From assembly GCF_018863235.1 (NCBI RefSeq), contig NZ_JAHKRS010000002.1, positions 248,001 to 312,000 on the forward strand: a stretch of DNA of 64,000 nucleotides, given 5' to 3'. Numbering within the stretch: position 1 is the stretch's first letter; the number at the start of each line of letters is the position of its first letter. The notes beneath the pieces are model-generated. The model worked only from the letters and a program-made list of their open reading frames with translations. It did not search any database and had not been told where the DNA came from. The stretch is from Pseudomaricurvus albidus. Lineage in GTDB: Bacteria > Pseudomonadota > Gammaproteobacteria > Pseudomonadales > Cellvibrionaceae. Positions 56,288 through 64,000 of this stretch are shown piece by piece. The translations under genes and the position numbers were made by a program.

Positions 56288-57890
56288 AGTTGTCGAGACG
56301 CTGCGGGAGACAAATATTGTCCGCAAGTCATTGTCCACCGAGGGTTGGCTGACGACAATTGCGGGATCAGTGTTGACGGGACTTTTGTTGGCGCTGCCAT
56401 ATAATTATCCTTCTCTGTATCTGCTCACCTGGTTTGCCTTTGTACCATTGCTTTGGGTTGTAAGATCTGCCTCTCCCGCCAAAGCTTATGGGCTGGGGTT
56501 GTGTGCCGGTTTGGTGATGTACCTGACCGCAGCTTTCTGGATTATTGATTTTATAGCGTTGTATAAGGGGCTTGAAGGCGGCAGTCTGGCTTTGGGGGCG
56601 GTGATTTTTTGGTTGTATTGTGCGCAGCTTCCAGCCTGTTTAATGATGCTTTATCGATGGATATGTCAGAGTTCCGGTTTGTCGGAGTTTTGGGTTTTTC
56701 CTGTCCTTTGTGCGGTTGCTTACAGCTATTTCCCGATGCTCTTTACCGTTCAGCTTGGCGAGAGCCAAAGCCAGTTTTTGGTGGCAATACAGGCAATCGA
56801 GTTTTTTGGTGTTGCCAGCCTGGATTTTTTAATTGCGCTGGTGAACGTGACGTTTTTTTTAGCCATTCGAGAGGTTGCTGGCCATCATAAAGGCGCAACC
56901 CTATTCAGGGAGTGTCAGGTCGGTGTTTGTGTGTTGCTGACGGTTTGGTTGGGATATGGTTGTTACGCTCTCGATGCCTGGGGTCGGGAAGTGGCCAGTT
57001 GGCCGGTAAAAAGAATTGGGATTGTTCAGCCGAATGAGACTCCGTCCGAAACGCTACCACCACCAACTCCTGGGTACAGCAGGGCATACCCTCCTGAAAT
57101 GGCATTAACGGAAAAACTGATACAAAAAAATGTGGATGTCATTGTCTGGCCAGAGACCCGATATAAAGGGTTTTTTACCTATCCACACGTGCGCAATGCA
57201 CTGGAGAATCAGGTGGCCAGTTCGGGTGTTCCTCTGATCTTCCAGGATACAGAAGAAATTAAAGAGGGTTTGCAACGTGAAATGTACAATACCGCTGTCT
57301 TTTTGAATGACAAGGGAAGCTTGCAAGAACGTTACCGAAAAATAAAGCGAGTACCTTTTGGTGAATATATCCCGCTACTGAATTATCTGCCACAAGCAAA
57401 GCAGTGGTTTTATCAAAATGCATCAGGTTTCTTTGTGGATTTTTCCCCGGGTGAGGGGCCGGCTTATTTTCAAGTGGGGGAGGTAAACCTGATTCCGTTA
57501 ATCTGCTACGAAGTGATGTTCTCTCAGTTCACTGCTCGTGCTGTTGCAGAGCGACCTGGTCAGGTGATTGTTGCCATGTCCAATAACGGCTGGTTTGGAA
57601 GCAGCCTGCAACCGTATCAGCATATGAACTCATCAGTACTGCGGAGCGTGGAAAATCGTTTGCCAATGGTGCATGTCACTAATAACGGTCCTTCGGGTTT
57701 TGTTCTTCCCAGTGGGGAGACGGTTGTGCAAACCGCTTATCATAAAAAAATGGCCGCAGTGTTAAATGTCCCTTACTCCCCGGGTGATTCAGGCAGTTTT
57801 TTTAGTCAGCATCCATACCTTTTTATTAATGTAATGTTTACGGCATTGTTCGGATTGATTTTGTTATCCCTGTGGCGTCGGTTGGGCTAA
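56277..57890 (+). CDS. Apolipoprotein N-acyltransferase (Lnt) paralogue
   Basis: The 537-aa protein has the Lnt plan: multiple N-terminal membrane segments (residues about 25-220), a nitrilase-fold periplasmic domain and a final membrane segment (INVMFTALFGLILLSLWRRL). The catalytic triad is intact: Glu293 in VIVWPETR, Lys355 in RYRKIKRVPFGEYIPLLNYL and Cys410 in LICYEVMFSQ. Lnt N-acylates lipoproteins after signal peptidase II. The housekeeping lnt normally lies beside ybeX/leuS-holA, so this copy, coupled to two Lif-like genes, looks like a specialised paralogue. The GTG start at 56277 follows AGGAG and overlaps the preceding gene by 11 bp. Confidence 0.85.
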   Translation: MTTKVVETLRETNIVRKSLSTEGWLTTIAGSVLTGLLLALPYNYPSLYLLTWFAFVPLLWVVRSASPAKAYGLGLCAGLVMYLTAAFWIIDFIALYKGLEGGSLALGAVIFWLYCAQLPACLMMLYRWICQSSGLSEFWVFPVLCAVAYSYFPMLFTVQLGESQSQFLVAIQAIEFFGVASLDFLIALVNVTFFLAIREVAGHHKGATLFRECQVGVCVLLTVWLGYGCYALDAWGREVASWPVKRIGIVQPNETPSETLPPPTPGYSRAYPPEMALTEKLIQKNVDVIVWPETRYKGFFTYPHVRNALENQVASSGVPLIFQDTEEIKEGLQREMYNTAVFLNDKGSLQERYRKIKRVPFGEYIPLLNYLPQAKQWFYQNASGFFVDFSPGEGPAYFQVGEVNLIPLICYEVMFSQFTARAVAERPGQVIVAMSNNGWFGSSLQPYQHMNSSVLRSVENRLPMVHVTNNGPSGFVLPSGETVVQTAYHKKMAAVLNVPYSPGDSGSFFSQHPYLFINVMFTALFGLILLSLWRRLG

Positions 57891-58152
57891 GTTTTTTGAA
57901 AGAATAAGCTATTGCTGATGGCGAAATACCGGTTCGTACAAGCCTGTCAAGATTTTTCCTTATTGTGATATGACTTCCCTCTATTTCTTTTATCAGGAAT
58001 TTAGTGTCATACACCATCTGATGTTACCTCCTTACACTCCGTAGTCGGAAAGTGCTTCTGTTAAAGCGCAGGATAGGTTCTTTCTTTTCTCCGGTGATCT
58101 GTATCACTTGGATGATGTGACTAAAATTAAGAAGACATAAATGGAGTAAAAA

Positions 58153-58821
58153 ATGCAGATCGAAATTTTTAAAAAGCTCGCGCTTCTGGCCGCAGCTACC
58201 TGTTTTTCCTTCAGTGTTTCGGCCGGTTCTCTGTCTGGCGGATCCGACACGGATAAAATGATTATTGGGGACTCTATCTTTGCACTGTCCGGAGATATTC
58301 ATGCGTATCTGGAAGAGGATCTGAATGAAGATATTGATACCCATGCGCGCAGTGGTTGTCAGATGAATGGTGGGAATATCATTTGTAGCAGCCGTTATAA
58401 TGTACCTAATCAGTACGATGATGCCAGCAAGCGTGGCATTAATACCGTCATTATGAATGGTGGTGGTAACGATTTTCTCCTAGGTGACGGTGGTGATTGC
58501 ACAACTCAGGCGTGTATTCAGGAAGTTTTGTTCGCCATTGAAGAGACAATCTCCGGCCTGGTGGCCGATATGCGTAATGACGGCATTAATGAAATCATTT
58601 TCCTGGGTTACTACTATGTGGAAGATGAGACCAACAGTGCAATCAATAAACTGTCGATGGATTATAAAGCGGCCAACTATCCGGCGATGGGTGTTAAATT
58701 TGTTGATTCACGAGATGCCTTCCTTGGTAATGAGCGCGTTTACATTACCAGTGATGGTATTCATCCAACCGCAGCGGGATCCCGTGTTCTGGCTACCCTG
58801 ATCAAAAATGCTCTGGACTGA
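58153..58821 (+). CDS. Exported SGNH-hydrolase-family esterase
   Basis: The 222-aa protein has a signal peptide (LALLAAATCFSFSVSAG). The SGNH blocks are visible: block I IGDSIFALSGD (nucleophile Ser41), Gly/Asn blocks in NGGGNDFLLGDGGDC, and block V SDGIHPTAAG with Asp201 and His204. Several Cys (SGCQ, IICSS, GDCTTQACIQ) probably form disulfides, as suits a periplasmic or secreted enzyme. It could be an esterase, lipase or deacetylase. It lies 262 bp after the Lnt-like gene with its own terminator. Confidence 0.85.
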   Translation: MQIEIFKKLALLAAATCFSFSVSAGSLSGGSDTDKMIIGDSIFALSGDIHAYLEEDLNEDIDTHARSGCQMNGGNIICSSRYNVPNQYDDASKRGINTVIMNGGGNDFLLGDGGDCTTQACIQEVLFAIEETISGLVADMRNDGINEIIFLGYYYVEDETNSAINKLSMDYKAANYPAMGVKFVDSRDAFLGNERVYITSDGIHPTAAGSRVLATLIKNALD

Positions 58822-58848
58822 TATCCATTAGCTGTAGTTGTTATTTGG

Positions 58849-58877
58849 AAGCAGCATCGTCAGATGCTGCTTTTTTT
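58849..58877 (+). terminator. Terminator of the SGNH esterase gene
   Basis: GCAGCATC (58851-58858) pairs with GATGCTGC (58863-58870) around GTCA, followed by seven T. The FGE-domain lipoprotein gene starts 38 bp later. Confidence 0.9.
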
Positions 58878-58914
58878 ATGAGTAAAAATTGAAAGCGAGA
58901 AGAGGTAGAAAGTC

Positions 58915-59784
58915 ATGAGGTTGTGGCGCTGGGTCGTTCTTTGGTTAACAGCAGGTGTGGTTTTGTCTTCTTGTGTGGCAGAGCCGTCTTCCATGCCGGA
59001 AGTTTCGAACGCATCCAGTCATGGCGCGGAGACAAAAGAGCCCTTGGTGTCGGGGGCAAAAGTTGTTACAAATTCTTTGGGAATGACGTTTGTCAGGATA
59101 GCTCCAGGTTCTTTTGTGCAAGGAGCCTCGAGTGAGGATCCGGACTTCGACGTTGATGAAGCCCAACGACCGGTAACAATCAGCAAGGCGTTCTATCTAC
59201 AGGCGACGGAAGTCACGCAAGGTCAGTGGATGGCATTGATGCAAGAAAATCCTTCAGCTTTCTCCCTGTGTGGAGAAAACTGCCCGGTAGAACGGGTGAG
59301 TTATGAAATGATCCAGGCCTATATCAACAAGTTAAATCAATTAGATGCTAACGCCCGTTATCGTTTGCCAACCGAAGCCGAGTGGGAGTATGCCGCCAGA
59401 GCGGGATCTCAAACACCATTCAGTACAGGAGAGTGTCTGACGGGCAAGCACGCGAATGTGAATGGTTTAGTGGTTCGTGATGGCTGTAGAAGCTTTTCTC
59501 GGAGCCAGGGGCCTGTACCTGTGGCCAGTTATCCTCCCAATGAGTGGGGACTATACGATATGCATGGCAATGTTTGGGAGCTCTGTGAAGATTGGTACGC
59601 GCCATATCGGCCTCATGCCGTGGTTGACCCCAAAGGAGCCTCAGAGGCGGAATACCGGGTTTTAAGGGGGGGGAGTTGGCGTTTTTATCCTTCTTTCGCC
59701 CGGTCGGCTAACCGCTTGAAAGCGTTTAAAAATATTGGTGGATTTCGCCTGGTTCGAGAGAGTTCTGCTGTTCAAGAGTATTGA
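58915..59784 (+). CDS. Lipoprotein with a formylglycine-generating-enzyme (SUMF1) domain
   Basis: The 289-aa product has a lipobox at VVLSSC (Cys20). A FGE/SUMF1 fold follows: NSLGMTFVRIAPGSFVQGAS, VTQGQWMALMQENPSAFSLC, VSYEMIQAYINKLNQ, RLPTEAEWEYAARAG, GLYDMHGNVWELCEDWYAPY and RVLRGGSWRF. The copper-binding Cys pair of true sulfatase-activating FGE is not evident, so a non-catalytic or ligand-binding role is more likely. No sulfatase gene lies nearby. Confidence 0.85.
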   Translation: MRLWRWVVLWLTAGVVLSSCVAEPSSMPEVSNASSHGAETKEPLVSGAKVVTNSLGMTFVRIAPGSFVQGASSEDPDFDVDEAQRPVTISKAFYLQATEVTQGQWMALMQENPSAFSLCGENCPVERVSYEMIQAYINKLNQLDANARYRLPTEAEWEYAARAGSQTPFSTGECLTGKHANVNGLVVRDGCRSFSRSQGPVPVASYPPNEWGLYDMHGNVWELCEDWYAPYRPHAVVDPKGASEAEYRVLRGGSWRFYPSFARSANRLKAFKNIGGFRLVRESSAVQEY

Positions 59785-60140
59785 AATTTTGTTTCCAATC
59801 AAATGCGCCGAATGATTGAAAGTGAGGTGGTTGGCTTTAGCCGCCTGCCCAGTGAATTGCTGGTCTGCCACTGGATGACTGATTCGTTATAAAACCCGTT
59901 CACTCTTGGTCAGGGGTTAAACATATAGACATTTGATGGCGTGACCCCTATTCTTTCGCTGGGGGATTTTTGTTGTTTTTCGTGCCAAACCCCTTTGCAA
60001 AAGGGCTGTCATATCAGGGTTTACCCTCGGTCCTGAGTAGTTGTGCCAGAAAGCTGGCTCGGCCTGTGCATTAAAACAAAATAATAATACTGACCGTCAA
60101 AATTCTGTTGCAGTGTTGTGTCTGAATATAGAGGCGTTAC
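59785..60140. other. Intergenic region between the FGE lipoprotein and the diguanylate cyclase
   Basis: About 360 bp. It has a CCCTTT/AAAGGG hairpin near 59993 and a long-range GGGGT/ACCCC pair, but no T-run terminator, coding frame or repeat that I can support. Confidence 0.4.
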
Positions 60141-62063
60141 ATGGTGCTTGTGCGGCGAAGGATAGTTGCCTTTCTGTTGGCCTGTTTAGTGGGAGTGGTT
60201 GCCTCTGTGGCAGGTGGTGCAGTGCCTGTTATTCAAGATGTGATCCTGACTGACGAGCTGAAGTCTGTTCAGGTGGTTCGGGAATTACGTTATCGGGTGG
60301 TTGATCAGGGGGCGTTACCTGACGCGTTGCGGGATCCTTCTACAGTCGGTGGTTGGGAGCCCTATACGGGAAAAGTAAGCAGTGCCGTCAAAAATGATAA
60401 GTCCTTGTGGTTTGGATTTCGTATCCTGCCAGCAGAAATGGATGATGAGCGTTGGCTTTTATCCGTTCAGTTGGCGACGTTGAATTACGTCAAAATTTAT
60501 ACCTACAACACGGTTACCGGTGAGTGGTGGGATAGCCGTCCTGTGGGTCTGTCATATCCAATCAACCAGCGTTACAAGCCCAGCCGTCATTTGGCATTCC
60601 CTCTGAATCTTGTCCAAGGACAGCCGTTACACGTGTTTATGGAAGTCCGATCACCGAATATGGTGGCGGTACCCATGCAGCTGATAAAGGAAAATCGCTT
60701 TGATATCGTAGGCGATGTAGATTTGTTGGCTATTGGTGTCGTTCTGGGCACCTTGGTTGTTATGTCGCTCTATAACTTGAGCCTGTTTATCTCTCTTCGA
60801 GATACGTCTTATCTCTATTATACCGCTTATATCTGCTTCGCGTCCTTGTACTTGGCAGCGATGACGGGGATTGGACCTTATTATTTGTGGCCAGGTTATC
60901 AGTGGCTTACAGATTATGGCCTGCTGACATTCGCCAGCCTGTCCTTTCTTATGGCAACGTTATTTGTACGCAAGTTCCTGGAGTTGCATCGTTATGGGGA
61001 GCTTATTCTTCACAGCAATACCCTGTTGCTGATGATCTGGTTGGTATTTGCCGTGACTTTCAGTCTTTCTCACAGCCGGCCGATGTTTCATGGACTGGGT
61101 GTTATGTCCATCGTGACTTGCTTTGTTGGTCTCGGTGTCTCGCTTTATCTCGCGCTAAAAAGAAGTATACCGGCCCTTATTTTCAGTGTGGCCTGGCTTG
61201 CACTGATTGTTGGAACGCTGGTTTTTTCCTTGATGTTGGAAGGGGTTCTGCCATTTAACTATTTTACGGCTTATTCACAAATCTTTGGCATGGTGATTGA
61301 GTTGATTTTGTTGTCGTTCGCGTTAGCTTATCGTGTCCAACAGGATCGCCATAAAAAAGAATTGGCGCAGGAGGAGGCCTTAAGCCTGGCTGTTCGTGTC
61401 AGTCAGGAGCGTAGTCAAAGGCTTGAGGCACAGAAAGAAACACTGGAATTACAAATGGGATTAACGGAAAAGCTTGAGACTCAAGTGATGCTTCGAACCC
61501 GTCAGTACGAAGAGGCTATGGAAAAGCTTGAGGAAGCCAACAGCAGTTTGTTGCGCTTGTCGATGACAGATTCATTGAGCAAGCTCAGTAATCGTCGCTG
61601 CTTTGATAATATGGTTGTGGAAGAGAGTCGTCGTGCCTGTCGAAACCAGCAGCCATTAGCCATTGTGTTGGTCGATATAGACTTTTTCAAAGCGGTCAAT
61701 GATACCTATGGTCATGGAGTTGGTGATGGCTGTATACGTCATGTGGCCGAATTACTGGGAAGTGTGGTAAGCCGTGCAGGTGATTTGTTAGCTCGTTATG
61801 GCGGTGAAGAGTTTGTTTATCTGCTGCCGGCTACTTCTGCTGAGCAGGCAGCTATTGTTGCAGAGAAAAGCCGGAAATTGGTCGAAACAACACCTTTTTT
61901 GACTGAAAATGGAGAGTTGTCGCTGACCATCAGTTTGGGCGTGGCGTCCTGGATCCCTGAGTCTGAAAGTGATTATACCCTGATGATTGAGCAGGCTGAT
62001 AAAGCACTGTACCAAGCCAAATCCCGTGGTCGCAATCAGGTTGTTGTAAATACGGAATTTTAG
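60141..62063 (+). CDS. Diguanylate cyclase with a 7TMR-DISM sensor
   Basis: The 640-aa protein has a signal-like N-terminus, a periplasmic DISMED2-type beta domain (about residues 40-190), seven membrane segments of the 7TMR-DISM type (about 195-395), a coiled coil and a GGDEF domain. The active site is intact: RYGGEEF with GGEEF at 554-558, and the inhibitory I-site RxxD (R545-x-x-D548) is five residues before it. It therefore should make c-di-GMP and be feedback-inhibited. DISM receptors are thought to sense carbohydrates or other small molecules outside the cell. TAGAGGCG precedes the ATG. Confidence 0.93.
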   Translation: MVLVRRRIVAFLLACLVGVVASVAGGAVPVIQDVILTDELKSVQVVRELRYRVVDQGALPDALRDPSTVGGWEPYTGKVSSAVKNDKSLWFGFRILPAEMDDERWLLSVQLATLNYVKIYTYNTVTGEWWDSRPVGLSYPINQRYKPSRHLAFPLNLVQGQPLHVFMEVRSPNMVAVPMQLIKENRFDIVGDVDLLAIGVVLGTLVVMSLYNLSLFISLRDTSYLYYTAYICFASLYLAAMTGIGPYYLWPGYQWLTDYGLLTFASLSFLMATLFVRKFLELHRYGELILHSNTLLLMIWLVFAVTFSLSHSRPMFHGLGVMSIVTCFVGLGVSLYLALKRSIPALIFSVAWLALIVGTLVFSLMLEGVLPFNYFTAYSQIFGMVIELILLSFALAYRVQQDRHKKELAQEEALSLAVRVSQERSQRLEAQKETLELQMGLTEKLETQVMLRTRQYEEAMEKLEEANSSLLRLSMTDSLSKLSNRRCFDNMVVEESRRACRNQQPLAIVLVDIDFFKAVNDTYGHGVGDGCIRHVAELLGSVVSRAGDLLARYGGEEFVYLLPATSAEQAAIVAEKSRKLVETTPFLTENGELSLTISLGVASWIPESESDYTLMIEQADKALYQAKSRGRNQVVVNTEF

Positions 62064-62115
62064 ATTTAAGAATTGGACTTACCTCTGCTATCCCAAAAAA
62101 GTGATCAACAGATGT

Positions 62116-62144
62116 AAAAACGGCAGCCAGTGGCTGCCGTTTTT
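62116..62144. terminator. Bidirectional terminator between the diguanylate cyclase and the PETase-like gene
   Basis: CGGCAGCC (62121-62128) pairs with GGCTGCCG (62132-62139) around AGT, with five A on the left and five T on the right. It serves both converging genes. Confidence 0.92.
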
Positions 62145-62190
62145 GTGTGTAATGCTCTACCAAAGCGATAAAGCAACTACATACAGTTTA

Positions 62191-63105
62191 TTAGTAGTTG
62201 CAGTTCTCACGATAGTCGGAGATGTTGTAGTCAGCCTCATGATTCGGGCCGCACAGGAACTGATCGTACCGGTAGTCGAAATCGATGAAACGCTTCATCC
62301 AGGCAACACCGTATTTACCCAGAATGTCTTCATCAGGTTTGTCAGAGTTTGCGCAGAAATGGTCACCGTTGTTGATTTCCAGGAAAGCTTTTGGCGTGCT
62401 GTTAGGCACGTCGTTGTAGAAAGGTGATGCATGAAGACTAACTGCAGCTACGGCATCAAGCTCGCAAGCCAGGATCAGAGTGGGTGTACGAATGGTATCA
62501 AAGTCATTTGAACCGCTGTAATAAGGGGCTTGCGGAATGATGGCGTTCAGATTGCGATCGGTCGCCAGTTTCAAGGAACCGCCGCCTCCCATGGACCAAC
62601 CGATTACGCCCAGACGAGAGCTGTCGACCATACCGCTGATCGGGCTGCTGCTTGAGTTGCTCTGATCAATAACATAATCCAGAGCGGCACTTAACTGATC
62701 TGCACGGCTGTCGGGCTGATCGTAGATGGTGTTGGTGTCGATGGTAATGACAACAAAACCATGTGAGGCCAAACGTGGTCCCCACCATTCGATGCTGCTC
62801 TCATAAGATACGTAACCGGGGATGACCGCAATGGCGCCCATTTGTCCTGATGCGTTGGTCGGGTAGTGGATGGTTCCGCCACCAAAGCCACTGACAAATG
62901 AAGATACGTTGCGGGTGTCAACGTTGTATGGGCCACGGTCTGCTTCCAAAGAACTGACAGTAGGGTTTGGTCCGCGGGTACAATTGGTGCAGGGGTCTGA
63001 AGGTCCTGGAGTGGTTGAGCCACCACCGGTAGATGAGAATGCACTGGCTGATAGCACAATAGCGCTTACGCCTGTAAGCAATGCTTGTAGAAGTGATTTT
63101 TTCAT
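62191..63105 (-). CDS. Polyester hydrolase / cutinase-like enzyme close to PETase (type II)
   Basis: The 304-aa product has a signal peptide ([20 protein letters not shown]). The mature alpha/beta hydrolase closely follows Ideonella PETase as I remember it: [48 protein letters not shown], and [16 protein letters not shown]. The triad is Ser171, Asp217 (CELDAVAAV) and His249 ([10 protein letters not shown]), with oxyanion residues Tyr98 and Met172. Both disulfide pairs of type II enzymes are present (C214-C251, C285-C302), and the extended loop after CANS has the same length as in PETase. Differences: Tyr195 replaces Trp185, Phe250 replaces Ser238, and Asn replaces Arg280, while Trp170 keeps PETase Trp159. 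ATG 63105 is preferred to a TTG at 63135. Natural substrates are probably polyesters such as cutin-like or PHA-type polymers, or lipids. Confidence 0.9.
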   Translation of the reverse strand: MKKSLLQALLTGVSAIVLSASAFSSTGGGSTTPGPSDPCTNCTRGPNPTVSSLEADRGPYNVDTRNVSSFVSGFGGGTIHYPTNASGQMGAIAVIPGYVSYESSIEWWGPRLASHGFVVITIDTNTIYDQPDSRADQLSAALDYVIDQSNSSSSPISGMVDSSRLGVIGWSMGGGGSLKLATDRNLNAIIPQAPYYSGSNDFDTIRTPTLILACELDAVAAVSLHASPFYNDVPNSTPKAFLEINNGDHFCANSDKPDEDILGKYGVAWMKRFIDFDYRYDQFLCGPNHEADYNISDYRENCNY

Positions 63106-63672
63106 AGAGTTTTCATCCGAGTTTGAGCTGTGCAATACATCGTTCGATTAGCATTTCTGTTAATCGAGACTTGCACTGACTAAATTATTGTTATGTAAAG
63201 TGACTCGATAAACCTGCTTTACAGGTATTGGGTTTTTCGAGTGCTTCGCACATTTCATTTGAATGCGCAAGTGGAAGTTAGCAAGGGGTTTCTGGCCTGA
63301 CAATATTTCGGAGTGACTGTTTCATACAATTTAATTTGGAGGGTTTATATCAGTGACAAAGTCTTTGAGAGGTGTGAACTGTTTTTGTTTTTAGCCAAAT
63401 GTTTCTCTTTATGTTCTTAGGAGTTTTGGGGGAATTCAGAGTGGTGAGTTTTGTACCGGATGATTTTTACGTTCTTTGGGTGGGAAAGTGAATGAACAGG
63501 CCGATGAAGATATTCAGGGGGTTGTCTATTAAGGTTGTATTTTTTGACCCGTTTTTAGTGAAGTGTCGTGACACCATCTTCTAAATTGCCAGTAGAATGG
63601 ATGGCCGGTGTCGCTTTTTTCATGGTTTCACCTTATATACCAAAACAATAATTAAGAAGTGGGGTATACACC
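63106..63672. other. Intergenic region upstream of the PETase-like gene and the DegV gene
   Basis: About 570 bp of AT-rich divergent spacer. It has a short ACCTG/CAGGT hairpin near 63214 and the palindrome GTGTC-GT-GACAC at 63563-63574. No gene is visible. It should contain the promoters of both divergent genes. Confidence 0.4.
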
Positions 63673-64000
63673 TTGTCTACCGTTATTATTACTGATTCGG
63701 CGTGTGAGCTTCCTGCGTCGGTTGAAAACTCAAAGTCGGTTAAGTTGTTGCCTATTAACATGATTATGGGCGATGACACATTTGAAGATACGTTGGTTGC
63801 CAATGATGTTCTTGGAATGTTGGAACGGGGTGAAATTACAGAGAAAAAATACGGTACTTCAGAGGCGGCGACCAAAGAACAGATTATCGAATTTCTCAAG
63901 TCAGAAATCATTCCGCATTACGATTATGCGATCGTTCAAACAGTATCTTCACAATACAGTAATCAATGTGAGCTGTGGCAAGAGGTAAAGAGTAGTTTCG
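63673..64000 (+). CDS. DegV-family fatty-acid-binding protein, N-terminal part (runs off the right edge)
   Basis: Reading from a TTG at 63673 gives STVIITDSACELPASVENSK, SVKLLPINMIMGDDTFEDTL and KYGTSEAATKEQIIEFLK with no stop to the window end. The TDSxCDLP-like start and LP+N/T-S pattern are those of DegV/FakB proteins, which bind fatty acids (in Gram-positives for phosphorylation by FakA). AGTGGGG precedes the TTG. Only 109 codons are present. Confidence 0.75.
   Translation, partial: MSTVIITDSACELPASVENSKSVKLLPINMIMGDDTFEDTLVANDVLGMLERGEITEKKYGTSEAATKEQIIEFLKSEIIPHYDYAIVQTVSSQYSNQCELWQEVKSSF

Overview
The window looks like chromosomal DNA of a free-living, probably marine, gammaproteobacterium related to Pseudomonas, Marinobacter and the Cellvibrio/Oceanospirillum lineages. 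This rests on gene order and on protein motifs recognised by eye; no database search was run. Several blocks match Pseudomonas order as I remember it: lptD/amgK-murU, rpe-gph-trpE-trpGDC-vfr(crp)-osmC, coq7-AAA ATPase, and retS-position kinase-purD-purH-fis-dusB-DUF3426-prmA. The dxs-ispA-xseB block next to pomAB is the arrangement familiar from Vibrio and relatives.

Layout. 1-6.1 kb: the start of lptD (running off the left edge), the peptidoglycan-recycling pair amgK-murU, rpe-gph, and four small proteins of unknown role. 6.6-11.3 kb: tryptophan synthesis genes trpE, trpG, trpD and trpC, then a convergent Vfr/CRP gene. 11.9-29.8 kb: an OsmC protein, then a catabolic block of about 17 kb. That block holds a lipoprotein with LVIVD repeats, kynureninase, a sodium-coupled transporter, a TonB-dependent receptor, a LysR regulator, an outer-membrane porin and the eight-gene 3-hydroxyanthranilate meta-cleavage operon (nbaE,H,J,I,G,F,C,D). 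Together these enzymes would convert (3-hydroxy)kynurenine to alanine, pyruvate and acetyl-CoA. The block lies between osmC and coq7, genes that are nearly adjacent in Pseudomonas. A 29/34 match between the sequences upstream of the receptor gene and of the nba operon suggests a shared promoter or operator.

29.9-47.3 kb: coq7, an AAA ATPase, a RetS-position hybrid kinase with a degenerate ATP-binding domain, purD, purH, fis, dusB, a zinc-ribbon/DUF3426 protein, prmA, dxs, ispA, xseB and the sodium stator genes pomAB. Just after pomB is a gene-free stretch with a GacA-box-like palindrome, nine GGA motifs and a strong terminator. I read it as a CsrB/RsmZ-type regulatory RNA.

47.9-54.2 kb: HNH nuclease, TetR and AraC regulators, a thioesterase, a secreted PLA2-like protein, a cytochrome c and fbp. 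54.6-63.1 kb: a region rich in exported lipid- and ester-related proteins. It holds two tandem divergent lipase-chaperone (Lif) proteins translationally linked to an Lnt paralogue, an SGNH esterase, an FGE-domain lipoprotein, a diguanylate cyclase and a close relative of the polyester hydrolase PETase. The Lif-Lif-Lnt operon, which has no lipase gene beside it, is the best candidate in the window for an undescribed system. The PETase-like enzyme, the candidate RsmZ RNA and the kynurenine block are the other main points of interest. A DegV-family gene runs off the right edge.
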